DNA from: Candidatus Colwelliibacteriota bacterium
GTDB lineage: Bacteria > Patescibacteriota > Minisyncoccia > UBA6257 > Colwellbacteraceae
Length of the DNA: 34,525 bases
Direction of reading: 5' to 3'
Assembly: GCA_023228665.1 (NCBI GenBank)
Contig: JALOAR010000005.1
Location: 1 to 34,525, forward strand
Shown: piece after piece, positions 21,696 through 29,358 of the stretch
Numbering within the stretch: position 1 is the first letter of the stretch
How the letters are laid out: the number at the start of each line of letters is the position of its first letter
The notes under the pieces: model-generated
The model's database searches: none
Seen by the model: the letters and a program-made list of their open reading frames with translations, nothing else
Told to the model about the DNA's origin: nothing
Made by a program: the position numbers and the translations under genes

Positions 21696-22414
21696 TATTT
21701 TACAAAATCTATTGACGCTTTCCTGCGAGAATCAACCTTAAAATCACGCTCTACTTCTCCATCAAGTATTTTTATTATTCTTTCCGCATGCTCCGCCGTG
21801 TATGTTTCGTGGGTTATTAAGATAATTGTTTTTCCTTCCTTTTCATTAAGGTCTTGGAGTATCTCCATTATCGCTTTTCCAGATTTAGAATCGAGATTGC
21901 CGGTAGGTTCGTCCGCAAAAATTAATTTAGGCTTGTTAACCAGTGCGCGAGCTATAGCTACTCTCTGTTTTTCTCCTCCGGATAATTGCGAAGGTTCATG
22001 GTTGACTCTATGGGACAAGCCAACCGAATCAATAGCCTCAAGTGCCATATCATTCCAATAAATTTCTTTTATTCCAGAATAAAGCAACGGGAGCTTAACG
22101 TTGTCTATAACAGAAGTTCTCGGCAAAAGATGAAAAGACTGAAAGACAAAACCTATTTTTTTATTCCTTAATACCGCAAGTTCTTCCTCTGAATACTCAT
22201 CTATAGTTTTGCCGTCAAAATGATAAGTACCGCTTGTAGCGCGATCTAAAAACCCAAGTATATGAAGAAGCGTTGATTTTCCGGATCCGGAAGGCCCCAT
22301 AATTGCCGCAAACTCTCCTTCATTAACGCTAAAAGATATATCGCGAAGAGCGACTGTTTCAAAACCGTCCATTCCATAGACTTTTGATATTTTTTCAACT
22401 TCTATAAGAGCCAT
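21695..22414 (-). CDS. MacB/LolD-type ABC transporter ATP-binding protein
   Basis: 239 residues, a single ABC domain. Walker A GPSGSGKST, Q-loop FVFQSFHLLPR, signature LSGGEKQRVAIARAL, Walker B LIFADEPTGNLD, H-loop LITHE. The sequence ALRDISFSVNEGEF and the SFHLLPRTSVIDNVKLPL segment place it in the LolD/MacB/FtsE class that pairs with FtsX-type permeases. TAATG overlaps join it to both neighbours: the adaptor gene before and the permease gene after. The C-terminal 20 residues past the core (DFKVDSRRKASIDFVK) are short and basic. Confidence 0.94.
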   Translation of the reverse strand: MALIEVEKISKVYGMDGFETVALRDISFSVNEGEFAAIMGPSGSGKSTLLHILGFLDRATSGTYHFDGKTIDEYSEEELAVLRNKKIGFVFQSFHLLPRTSVIDNVKLPLLYSGIKEIYWNDMALEAIDSVGLSHRVNHEPSQLSGGEKQRVAIARALVNKPKLIFADEPTGNLDSKSGKAIMEILQDLNEKEGKTIILITHETYTAEHAERIIKILDGEVERDFKVDSRRKASIDFVK

Positions 22415-24015
22415 TATAAAGATGTGGATGTAATAACCTGATCGCCTTCGTTTAGCCCTTCTGTTATTTCTATGTATCCGTCTGAAGCTTTGAAGCCGAC
22501 TTTGACTTCAACTTTTACAATATTTCCTTCTTTAAGGATGTTAAGGAATTTTCGGCCATTCTCGGTAATAACCGCTCTTTGGGGAACAGCAAGAACATCA
22601 GTTCTTTCACCTCCTAAAACATCAATATTGGCAGTCATCCCGGATTTTATGCGCTCATCGTCTTCTATAAATTCCAAAGTTGTTTCATAAGTGGTAATTC
22701 CCTCAATAATTGTTTCGCCTGGATCGATGGATATCACTTCTGCTTCAAAAACGACATCATTTCCATAAGCATCTAAAGTTAAGTTGGCACGATTGCCTGC
22801 TTTAATTTTCGCTATATCCACCTCCGGTATATTGGCTTTTATCTGAAATTTCTTATCAGATATGACAGTTGCTGCAGGAACGCCGGCAGATATTATTTCG
22901 CCTGCAGTAATATCGGTACTGCCGATAACTCCGCTTATAGGAGAGATAATCATTCCTTTTCTTATTCCTGCTTTTATGGAATCTACTGCCGCTTTAGCCG
23001 ATTCAACTTTGGCAGAATAAGACTCAATCTGGTAAGCGGTAGGACCTGATTTTTTAAGATTGAGCTGTTCTTCTTCTATAGCGAGATTATTAAGAGCAGA
23101 AAGGTATTTTTCTTTAGCAGTGGTAATAGTGCTTCCAGCCGTACTGGCAGAAGACCTAACGGATATAGTATCTGTTTCCCAGCCGTCAATAGTAGATTGG
23201 GAATAAATGGAGGTAATATCTCCGCCAAAAGCGATAAGGAGATTATCGCAAATAATTCTTAAAGCATCGAAAGCGCTTACTGCCGCTGAAGCCTTGGCGG
23301 AAATATCTCCAGCAGATACCCAAGCAGATAATTTATCTTCCAATTCCTTTTTATTAGATTCAATTTCATTTTCTAAAAAATAATCATTAACATTAAAGAC
23401 TAATTGGGGAGAAACGCTTTTCGGCGCGGAGAAAAACCTATCTATCTTATTCCTTACAAGCTCATCCGCCTTGCCATAATTATCATCGAGCTTATCTGAA
23501 AGCTCTTTTTCAGCTATTTCAAAAGATTGTCTCGCACTTAAAACTCTTGCTTCCTGAACGTTTATTTCTTCAGGTCGAGTTCCGCTTAAAATATTAGCCA
23601 ATTCAGCTTCAGCTGAACGAACAGATGCCTCTGCTTGCATAAGGTCCGCTTCAAGAGAAGAGTTATCAAGAGAAGCAATTAAATTTCCGGCATAAACTTT
23701 ATCTCCGGCATTTTTAAGAACAAAAGAAACTCTGCCGGCGCGCTCAAAGCTAAGAATAACGCTTTCGGCTGCTTTTACCTTTCCCGTCAAGCTTATTTCT
23801 TGAGCAAGGTCTGTCTTTCTTGCTTCAAATAAGGCCATTTCCGGAGGCTTTGGCTTGGTAATAAGCGCTATTATTGCAATAATCCCGACAAAAATTGTCG
23901 TGATGATTGCCCATTTTTTTCTCTTTTTAATTCCGTTGCCAACTTTTTTAATTCTGCTTTTTATGCCTGTTGGCGGAACTTTGGGCTTTTCTTGGTTTTT
24001 ATTATTTTTTTTCAT
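22414..24015 (-). CDS. HlyD/MacA family efflux adaptor
   Basis: 533 residues. Lys-rich cytoplasmic N-terminus, one membrane helix (about 35-52), then the adaptor layout: a lipoyl-like half (GKVKAAESVILSFERAGRVSFVLKNAGDKV), a long alpha-helical hairpin region (about 110-340, Ala/Ser/Glu-rich with an unusually long middle), the second lipoyl half with MIISPISGVIGSTDITAGEIISAG, a beta-barrel, and a C-terminal membrane-proximal domain. It should bridge the MacB-type permease to the outside. In organisms without an outer membrane there is no TolC partner to reach. It overlaps the upstream gene by 14 nt and the ATPase gene by one base. Confidence 0.9.
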   Translation of the reverse strand: MKKNNKNQEKPKVPPTGIKSRIKKVGNGIKKRKKWAIITTIFVGIIAIIALITKPKPPEMALFEARKTDLAQEISLTGKVKAAESVILSFERAGRVSFVLKNAGDKVYAGNLIASLDNSSLEADLMQAEASVRSAEAELANILSGTRPEEINVQEARVLSARQSFEIAEKELSDKLDDNYGKADELVRNKIDRFFSAPKSVSPQLVFNVNDYFLENEIESNKKELEDKLSAWVSAGDISAKASAAVSAFDALRIICDNLLIAFGGDITSIYSQSTIDGWETDTISVRSSASTAGSTITTAKEKYLSALNNLAIEEEQLNLKKSGPTAYQIESYSAKVESAKAAVDSIKAGIRKGMIISPISGVIGSTDITAGEIISAGVPAATVISDKKFQIKANIPEVDIAKIKAGNRANLTLDAYGNDVVFEAEVISIDPGETIIEGITTYETTLEFIEDDERIKSGMTANIDVLGGERTDVLAVPQRAVITENGRKFLNILKEGNIVKVEVKVGFKASDGYIEITEGLNEGDQVITSTSL

Positions 24016-24436
24016 TTTTAATCCGATCTTTTTTAATTAAGCCCCAATGATAAAGATAAAGAGGCAATCCTACAATAATAAAAGCAAGGTTCTGGGAAAC
24101 CTCTCGGCTTCTTCTCGCTGCAACATAATCTTTTGATTCTTCAGCGCTTTGCCAATCAGCATAATCGCTAAGCCACCTTTGAACAGCGGCTTGTTCGTCT
24201 TCGGTTAAAATAATAGCTTCGCCTTCAGCAGCTTTTTCAGCTTCATCTACAGATATTGGGGCATAAGTTGGCATTGGCGCCTTCATGGTTGCGCGGTCAT
24301 CTTCATCTGCTTTGGTAAATACAAATGTCCTTAAACCCAGATTAACTAAGCCGGCAGATCCGATAACCATAAGAACTAAACCGACTAAAGTGAATAGATA
24401 CAGGTATATTGTGCGAATAAAAGGGTTTTTTTCCAT
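24002..24436 (-). CDS. Small two-span membrane protein leading the MacAB operon, unknown
   Basis: 144 residues. Hydrophobic segments lie at about 10-34 (YLYLFTLVGLVLMVIGSAGLVNLGL) and near the C-terminus (about 115-133; LAFIIVGLPLYLYHWGLI), with an acidic, Ala/Glu-rich loop of about 70 residues between. The IYLYLFTLVGLVLMVIG and LPLYLYHWGLI segments recall small membrane proteins I have seen in CPR genomes, possibly DUF5671-like, but the match is not firm. The gene has a TATAGT box 7 nt upstream and overlaps the adaptor gene, so it is part of the export operon and may assist it. Confidence 0.7.
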   Translation of the reverse strand: MEKNPFIRTIYLYLFTLVGLVLMVIGSAGLVNLGLRTFVFTKADEDDRATMKAPMPTYAPISVDEAEKAAEGEAIILTEDEQAAVQRWLSDYADWQSAEESKDYVAARRSREVSQNLAFIIVGLPLYLYHWGLIKKDRIKNEKK

Positions 24437-24443
24437 ATAGAGA

Positions 24444-24472
24444 ACTATAACCCAAACTTAGTATAGAGAAAA
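24444..24472 (-). promoter_or_regulatory. Leaderless promoter of the MacAB-type operon
   Basis: TATAGT (24444-24449), 7 nt before the ATG at 24436; TTTTCT at a 17-nt distance is a poor -35 identical to the hexamer at murA. No Shine-Dalgarno. Confidence 0.55.
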
Positions 24473-24480
24473 AGGGCTAT

Positions 24481-25560
24481 CTATATGCCTTGGCACACGC
24501 TTTTAAGGAGCATAATATCTTCTTCTGACAGCTTTGCCTCTTGATATGTTATTTTAGGATACATTATGGAGTCTTCTGATAATGCGTGCCCCAAGCCTAA
24601 AGCGTGACCCATTTCGTGCGCAAGTATAATGACTAGTTCCTTATGATCAAAAAATTGATATACCTCTATGGATTTTGTTCCGCCTTCTTCTCTATAAGTC
24701 CCGGTAACAAACTCTTCCCTATCCGCCTGAAGCCGATTGTAAACTGAAACATCTTTATTTATAGACGAGGCCAGACGATTCATTATTCCGGCAAAGGTAT
24801 TTATTTTTCCGGCGATTTCATTATATTCCCCTACTTTTGAATTTAATTCATTTTGCAGGGATAAAAATTGCTCTTCTTTAGCAATTATTTGCCTGTAAAG
24901 TATGTCTATATCGTTTTTTTCATCCAACAGCCTCTCATATTCCTTTTCGGGAGCTCCTCCTTGGTTATTCCAAAAAACGACCTCTTCTTCATATTCCGAT
25001 TTTCTCTGATTATATAAGGAAACAGTAACGAAGAGATCTTCCTGTAAAAGAGAATATTCTCTTTTTAAACTTTCAAGCTCCGTTTCTACGGGAATTATCT
25101 GCGTGGCAAGAGATTCATACTCTTCTTTAATTTTAACGTACCTATCTTCGGCAGAAGATATCCCTTTAAATAACTCCTTAAGCTCAAAAGTGCCTGCTTG
25201 GCGGTCATCAAAAATAAGCCTAAAAACAAGCGCTTCACTGCTATTATTATTTTCTTTTTCAACAAATATATTTCTTCCTGTTGCCGACTCCCATATATCT
25301 TCAGCTTCTTCTATCGCTTTTTTAAATACATCTTCAGATATTCCAAAGCCTGGATCTATTTCTCCTATTTGATAAGTTATCTCATCAAATCGGCAACTTG
25401 ATACTTTTTTTTCAGAAAATACGTCAAGCGAAGGAATATTTAATCCTTCGTCAGGTATTAGAAAATCGGCTATTTCCGGCAGAAAAACCGTAACTCCAAG
25501 AATAATGGCGACTGAAACAACTGATATTGTCCCTATTAATATTCTTTTGCGAAAAGCCAT
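24481..25560 (-). CDS. Matrixin-like (M10-type) zinc metalloprotease with inserted coiled coil
   Basis: 359 residues. An N-terminal hydrophobic helix (about 8-28) directs it to the membrane or outside. A first piece of protease fold (about 50-130; FDEITYQIGEID, AIEEAEDIWESATG, LVFRLIFDDR) is followed by a long charged region with heptad character (about 130-275), then the catalytic HEMGHALGLGH with three His ligands and Glu, and the Met-turn SIMYP. Matrixins normally have a continuous domain of about 160 residues, so the roughly 145-residue helical stretch is an insertion before the zinc helix. Substrates are unknown. It is expressed from its own promoter between the ABC exporter gene and the MacAB operon. 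Confidence 0.85.
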   Translation of the reverse strand: MAFRKRILIGTISVVSVAIILGVTVFLPEIADFLIPDEGLNIPSLDVFSEKKVSSCRFDEITYQIGEIDPGFGISEDVFKKAIEEAEDIWESATGRNIFVEKENNNSSEALVFRLIFDDRQAGTFELKELFKGISSAEDRYVKIKEEYESLATQIIPVETELESLKREYSLLQEDLFVTVSLYNQRKSEYEEEVVFWNNQGGAPEKEYERLLDEKNDIDILYRQIIAKEEQFLSLQNELNSKVGEYNEIAGKINTFAGIMNRLASSINKDVSVYNRLQADREEFVTGTYREEGGTKSIEVYQFFDHKELVIILAHEMGHALGLGHALSEDSIMYPKITYQEAKLSEEDIMLLKSVCQGI

Positions 25561-25568
25561 TTTCTTAA

Positions 25569-25574
25569 CTTATA
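25569..25574 (-). promoter_or_regulatory. Putative leaderless -10 of the metalloprotease gene
   Basis: TATAAG, 8 nt before the ATG at 25560. No clear -35 or Shine-Dalgarno. Weaker than the other examples. Confidence 0.4.
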
Positions 25575-25601
25575 AATTGTAACCCTTAACAGCTTTTGAG
25601 G

Positions 25602-27368
25602 CTAAGAAAAACCTTCTGCCTGCAATTTCCAAAGCCTTCCGTAAATACTTTCTTTATTAGATGATAGTCCAGAATGGCTGCCTTCTTCGGCTATTTTTCC
25701 GCCGTCAATGGCTATAATCCTATCCATTCTCTTGATAGTAGAAAGCCTATGGGCAATGACTATGACTGTTTTTCCTCTCATGAGCCTTTCAAGCGCCTGC
25801 TGTATAAGAAGCTCGGACTCGGAATCTAAGCTTGAAGTCGCTTCATCTAAAACAAGTATGGGAGCATTTCTTAATATAGCTCGAGCTATAGCTACTCTTT
25901 GCCTCTCTCCTCCGGATAATTTAATACCCCGCTCTCCGACAAAGGTATTATAGCCATTTGAAAGATTTGATATGAATTTGTGGCAATTAGCAGCCTCTGC
26001 CGCTTCTACAACCTCTTTATCGGATGCTGAAGGGCGCCCATACCTAATATTTTCGATAAGAGGCCTATGAAACAATATCGGATCTTGAGGTACAAGACTT
26101 ATATTATTCCAAAGGCTTTCTTGGGTAACTTTTGATATGTCCTGCCCGTCAATTTCAATATTCCCCGCAGATACATCATGCATTCTTAAAAGAAGCTTAG
26201 TAACAGTTGTCTTGCCTGATCCAGATTTTCCTATAAGAGCAATTTTTTCTCCGGGAGCTATATTCAGATTAAGCCCGGAGATAACTTCTCTATCAGAATC
26301 GCCATAACAAAAATAAACATTTTTAAAAGAAATTTTGCCGGAAGAAACCTTAAGCTCTTTAGCTCCGGGCACATTTTTAATACTGTGAGGAGATACAAGG
26401 ACCTCCGTCATATCATCGGCATCAGACAAAGCTTCGTATGTTCTCCTTATAACTCTTCCAAAACCCCAGATGCGCATAAAGATATTAACTAAATATGATT
26501 GTATAAGAACAAAATCTCCGACTGTAAGAGAACCTTTAGACCAAAGGCTTATTGCGACAAAAAGAATACCCACTTCTAACGCAGCCATAAGAAATCCCTG
26601 AACCGCATCATAGATATTGTTCATATTGTAGGAACGCATCCTAACCCGGCAGAGCTCGCCGTTTTTGCCGGCAAAATCTTTAATTTCCCTGCTTGTTCCA
26701 TTCCAAAGCTTAACGTTGGCATTATTTGTTATCGTGTCAGCAAGAAAACCCGTTGTGGCAGTTTCAACTTCAGTCCTTTTAAGATCGTATTTAAATTTAT
26801 ATCCTGCAAAAACAAGGCTTAATAAAACATATAAGACAAGCCACGCAGCCACGCCCGTTCCAAGCAAAATATCCATTTTGAATAAAACGGTAAAAATAAC
26901 CGCAATATTAACCACGAGCGGTATAAAGTCCCAAAACAGATTATCAGCAAGCTCGTCAAAAGAATGATAAAAATTGCGCATACGCTTAACAAGCGAACCA
27001 ACAAAACTATTGTTAAAAAAAGCAAACGAGTGCTTATGCAGATAAGCAAAAGCTTTATTAGAAAGATCCGCCATTACGTTTGTGGAAAAGAAAACAGCCA
27101 TAAAGGAAGAACTGCGCCAGAAGAACCACTCTATTCCTTTGAGAACGGCTATAATAGCAGCTATTTCTATAAGCGGACCGGTAGCTATAGACGAACCAGA
27201 GAGTATGTCAAAAAATTTCTTCAAAAAAATTGGCACAAAAACTCCCGCCAGAGAAGCAAAGACAACCGATACTAATACCGAAAAGAAAGCAAATTTGTAT
27301 TTAAAAGCTGCCGACCAATAAATGGCTAATGTGTCTTTGGCGTGATTTGTTGTTTTCTTTTTGTCCAT
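25602..27368 (-). CDS. MsbA-type ABC exporter (fused permease-ATPase)
   Basis: 588 residues. A six-helix ABC transmembrane domain (about 25-320) is followed by a nucleotide-binding domain with Walker A GKSGSGKTT, Q-loop LVPQDP, signature LSGGERQRVAIARAIL, Walker B ILVLDEATSSLDSESE and the H-loop region IAHRLST. It is a half-transporter that works as a homodimer or with a similar partner. The substrate (lipid, peptide or drug) cannot be read from the sequence. The length is typical. A TTTAAA box 8 nt before the ATG at 27368 is a possible leaderless promoter. No partner gene is adjacent, which favours a homodimer. Confidence 0.92.
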   Translation of the reverse strand: MDKKKTTNHAKDTLAIYWSAAFKYKFAFFSVLVSVVFASLAGVFVPIFLKKFFDILSGSSIATGPLIEIAAIIAVLKGIEWFFWRSSSFMAVFFSTNVMADLSNKAFAYLHKHSFAFFNNSFVGSLVKRMRNFYHSFDELADNLFWDFIPLVVNIAVIFTVLFKMDILLGTGVAAWLVLYVLLSLVFAGYKFKYDLKRTEVETATTGFLADTITNNANVKLWNGTSREIKDFAGKNGELCRVRMRSYNMNNIYDAVQGFLMAALEVGILFVAISLWSKGSLTVGDFVLIQSYLVNIFMRIWGFGRVIRRTYEALSDADDMTEVLVSPHSIKNVPGAKELKVSSGKISFKNVYFCYGDSDREVISGLNLNIAPGEKIALIGKSGSGKTTVTKLLLRMHDVSAGNIEIDGQDISKVTQESLWNNISLVPQDPILFHRPLIENIRYGRPSASDKEVVEAAEAANCHKFISNLSNGYNTFVGERGIKLSGGERQRVAIARAILRNAPILVLDEATSSLDSESELLIQQALERLMRGKTVIVIAHRLSTIKRMDRIIAIDGGKIAEEGSHSGLSSNKESIYGRLWKLQAEGFS

Positions 27369-27454
27369 ACAGCAAGTTTAAACGCTTTTGCGTATGAAAA
27401 AGTTACCAAAATAAGGCAATAATAGCCAAAAACATCAATATGCCGGTAAAAGAC

Positions 27455-27484
27455 TTGCTTCGAGCCGATTAAAAAGCTTATATA
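27455..27484 (+). promoter_or_regulatory. Promoter of the radical SAM gene
   Basis: TTGCTT (27455-27460), 18-nt spacer, TATATA (27479-27484), ending 8 nt before the ATG at 27493. The -10 box overlaps the alternative ATG at 27484, which argues for the start at 27493. Confidence 0.55.
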
Positions 27485-27492
27485 TGTATATT

Positions 27493-28452
27493 ATGAGACT
27501 TGTTCCCTACCAGGAGATACTTAGCGAAAAATTAAAAAGACAGCAATCAATAAAAGGGCTTCAGTTCCACGCATCGGGTCATTGCGTGCATATAGGGAAG
27601 ATATCTCCAGGTTGCCGAGGATGTTTCACCCCAGAACCGTCTGTGGGCGTACAGGTAGGCACGCAGTGCATGTGCAAATGCCCTTATTGTTATTATGACC
27701 CTCATCGCAGGGAAAATACCCAATTTGAGATAGACAGCATGCTTGCAGACACGTTCCTTAAGTCCTTAAACCCGGACTTTAGGCCTATTATATACGCGTT
27801 ACAAAGCTCGGGAGAGACCCTTTTATACATGGACCAGCTTGAAAAGTTCGTGGAAATAATAAGAAAAGCGGAAAAAAAGAAAGGAATAAACACTTATCTT
27901 TATCTATATACAAACGGCCTGCTTGCAAACGAAGAAAATCTTTCCCGCTTGAAAGATTGGGGCGTGCAGGAATTAAGATTTCATCTTGCTGCTTCTGGTT
28001 TTTCGGAGGAGGTTTATAAAAATTTGGAGCTTACTATAAAGAAAGGTTTTACCGGAACAGTAGAATTGCCTTCGCTCCCCCACTATCGAGATAAATTATT
28101 TGAAATGCTCCCGCGAATAAATGATCTTGGAGTAAAACACTTGGATCTTGTAGAATGCCAAGTCACCCAATTCAATAGAGATGCTTTAAACAGGATGTTT
28201 CCAGACGGGAGAATATACCAGGATTATTTTATACATTTTTATGATGAAGGCCAGGTATACGACATAATAGAAGAAACTCTTAATAAGGGTTATAAGTTTT
28301 CTGTTATAGATTGCAATTCGGGTGTTGAGAGATGCCGGCACGGTCCCGGAAAAAGAGTTGCGTTTGATATGAATTCGATAAAGGGCATGCATGCTGATTG
28401 GGAATATTACTTAAAGACAGAAAATAAGCCGACAAATTATACCTTTAAATAA
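27493..28452 (+). CDS. Radical SAM protein, function unknown
   Basis: 319 residues from the ATG at 27493. The radical SAM cluster is C59-x3-C63-x2-C66 in GTQCMCKCPYCYYD, with one extra Cys at 61. Further Cys upstream (C31 in SGHCVHIG; C41 and C44 in PGCRGCF) and downstream (IDCNSGVERC) could hold an auxiliary cluster, but this is not a SPASM domain of the usual form. IYALQSSGETLLYM and LYLYTNGLLANEE follow the barrel-strand pattern of the family (GGEP-like and TNG). Substrate unknown. It is convergent with the zinc-ribbon and 45-residue genes, and is followed by a shared terminator. An unspecific activase or a peptide-modifying enzyme are both conceivable. Confidence 0.85.
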   Translation: MRLVPYQEILSEKLKRQQSIKGLQFHASGHCVHIGKISPGCRGCFTPEPSVGVQVGTQCMCKCPYCYYDPHRRENTQFEIDSMLADTFLKSLNPDFRPIIYALQSSGETLLYMDQLEKFVEIIRKAEKKKGINTYLYLYTNGLLANEENLSRLKDWGVQELRFHLAASGFSEEVYKNLELTIKKGFTGTVELPSLPHYRDKLFEMLPRINDLGVKHLDLVECQVTQFNRDALNRMFPDGRIYQDYFIHFYDEGQVYDIIEETLNKGYKFSVIDCNSGVERCRHGPGKRVAFDMNSIKGMHADWEYYLKTENKPTNYTFK

Positions 28453-28476
28453 AAACCGCCTCTCGGCGGTTTTTTG
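28451..28476. terminator. Bidirectional hairpin terminator
   Basis: AAACCGCC (28453-28460), loop TCTC, GGCGGTTT (28465-28472) plus T-run. Between the radical SAM gene and the minus-strand 45-residue gene ending at 28481. Confidence 0.9.
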
Positions 28477-28480
28477 ATGT

Positions 28481-28618
28481 TTAGGATTTTTTTCTGGATT
28501 CCTCCTCGACCCTGCAGTCGACAGCAGCCTGTTGCCGCCAACATAATTTGTCGTACCCTTTGCCATATATCTCCTCTGCCAGTTTTTCCTTCATCTTCTT
28601 TCTCTTCTTACTGTTCAT
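28481..28618 (-). CDS. 45-residue basic peptide, unknown
   Basis: A short gene reading from ATG 28618 to TAA 28481. The peptide begins MNSKKRKKMKEKLAEEIYGK, is very basic at the start and acidic later, and contains two cysteines (LCWRQ and VDCRV) spaced by ten residues. The strong AAGGAGG directly overlaps the stop of the upstream zinc-ribbon gene, 11 nt before it, and supports real translation. I recognise no family. Its second half has more GC-rich codons (GTCGAC, CTGCAG-like runs) than its surroundings. It could be an independently acquired or rapidly changing small protein, or a substrate of a nearby enzyme. Confidence 0.65.
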   Translation of the reverse strand: MNSKKRKKMKEKLAEEIYGKGYDKLCWRQQAAVDCRVEEESRKKS

Positions 28619-28629
28619 TATTAACCTCC

Positions 28630-29184
28630 TTAATCATTCCATTTTTTTGGAAAAGGACATTTCTCATTCGGGCAAATATCGCGCCCATAAAATACTTCGG
28701 CGGGAGCAATATGTCCGCATTCCCAGCAGTAATCCATTTGAGGCGGGCATACATCTCCATTCGGAACTCCTTTTAAGAGCACCTTTCTTTCTCTTTCCCA
28801 AATATTTTCGGGAACAATAAGCCTGCCGATAAGAAGCTTGCTCGCATAGAAATTCCCCTGTTCTCCCATAATTAAATAATGGGCCGGTCCGCGAAAACAT
28901 ATAAGCGGCGTATCTTCTTCATCAGTCCAATAGCCAATAAGCCCCGCCAGCATTCCGTTCGGATCAAATCCCGCTTCTTTTGAGTATTCATATAATTCAG
29001 TCACTGTGAATGGAGACCAATACCCTTTTGCCTTAAAAAAACCAAGAAGATTTTTTACGGCGCTTTCCACTTCAGCTTTACCGAATCGACAGATGTTCTC
29101 GTCTGGAATATCTTCAGGCCTAATATGAAAGTATTTGCTGTCGCTTTTTTCAGCCAAAATATCGTCCATATCAATATCGATCAT
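28630..29184 (-). CDS. Zinc-ribbon protein, unknown
   Basis: 184 residues without a signal or membrane helix. The acidic N-terminus (MIDIDMDDILAEK) is followed by a helical region (about 35-75) and a mixed part with YLIMGEQGNFYASKLLIGRLIVPE, and the end has a four-Cys zinc ribbon: C-W-E-C near residue 155 and CPNEKC near residue 175. I do not recognise the family and assign no activity. The start is set by AAGGAGG 9 nt upstream (29193-29199 region), one of the strongest ribosome sites in the window. It shares a transcript with the 45-residue gene and converges with the radical SAM gene. Confidence 0.7.
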   Translation of the reverse strand: MIDIDMDDILAEKSDSKYFHIRPEDIPDENICRFGKAEVESAVKNLLGFFKAKGYWSPFTVTELYEYSKEAGFDPNGMLAGLIGYWTDEEDTPLICFRGPAHYLIMGEQGNFYASKLLIGRLIVPENIWERERKVLLKGVPNGDVCPPQMDYCWECGHIAPAEVFYGRDICPNEKCPFPKKWND

Positions 29185-29225
29185 AACCCTGCCTCCTTAT
29201 ATTTTTTTTAAAAATAACTACCAGG

Positions 29226-29255
29226 AAAATAGCATTAAAGGCTTAAATTAGTCAA
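29226..29255 (-). promoter_or_regulatory. sigma70 promoter of the zinc-ribbon/45-residue unit
   Basis: TTGACT (29250-29255), 18-nt spacer, TATTTT (29226-29231); the leader of about 35 nt carries AAGGAGG. Confidence 0.55.
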
Positions 29256-29271
29256 TTTTAATGCGGATTTT

Positions 29272-29358
29272 TATAATTTCGGGTTGCAATTTGCCTTTTT
29301 TTAGGCTTAGAGTTCATTAAAGGGCTTTGGCGCAAAGCTCTTTTGTAATGAAGTAATT
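29272..29358 (+). promoter_or_regulatory. -10 box and leader hairpin of the glycosyltransferase pair
   Basis: TATAAT at 29272-29277 with a weak -35 (TAGTCA at 17 nt) would give a 75-nt leader. Near its end GGGCTTTG-GCG-CAAAGCTC forms an 8-bp stem with one G-T pair, ending about 16 nt before the ATG. No Shine-Dalgarno is visible. Confidence 0.4.
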
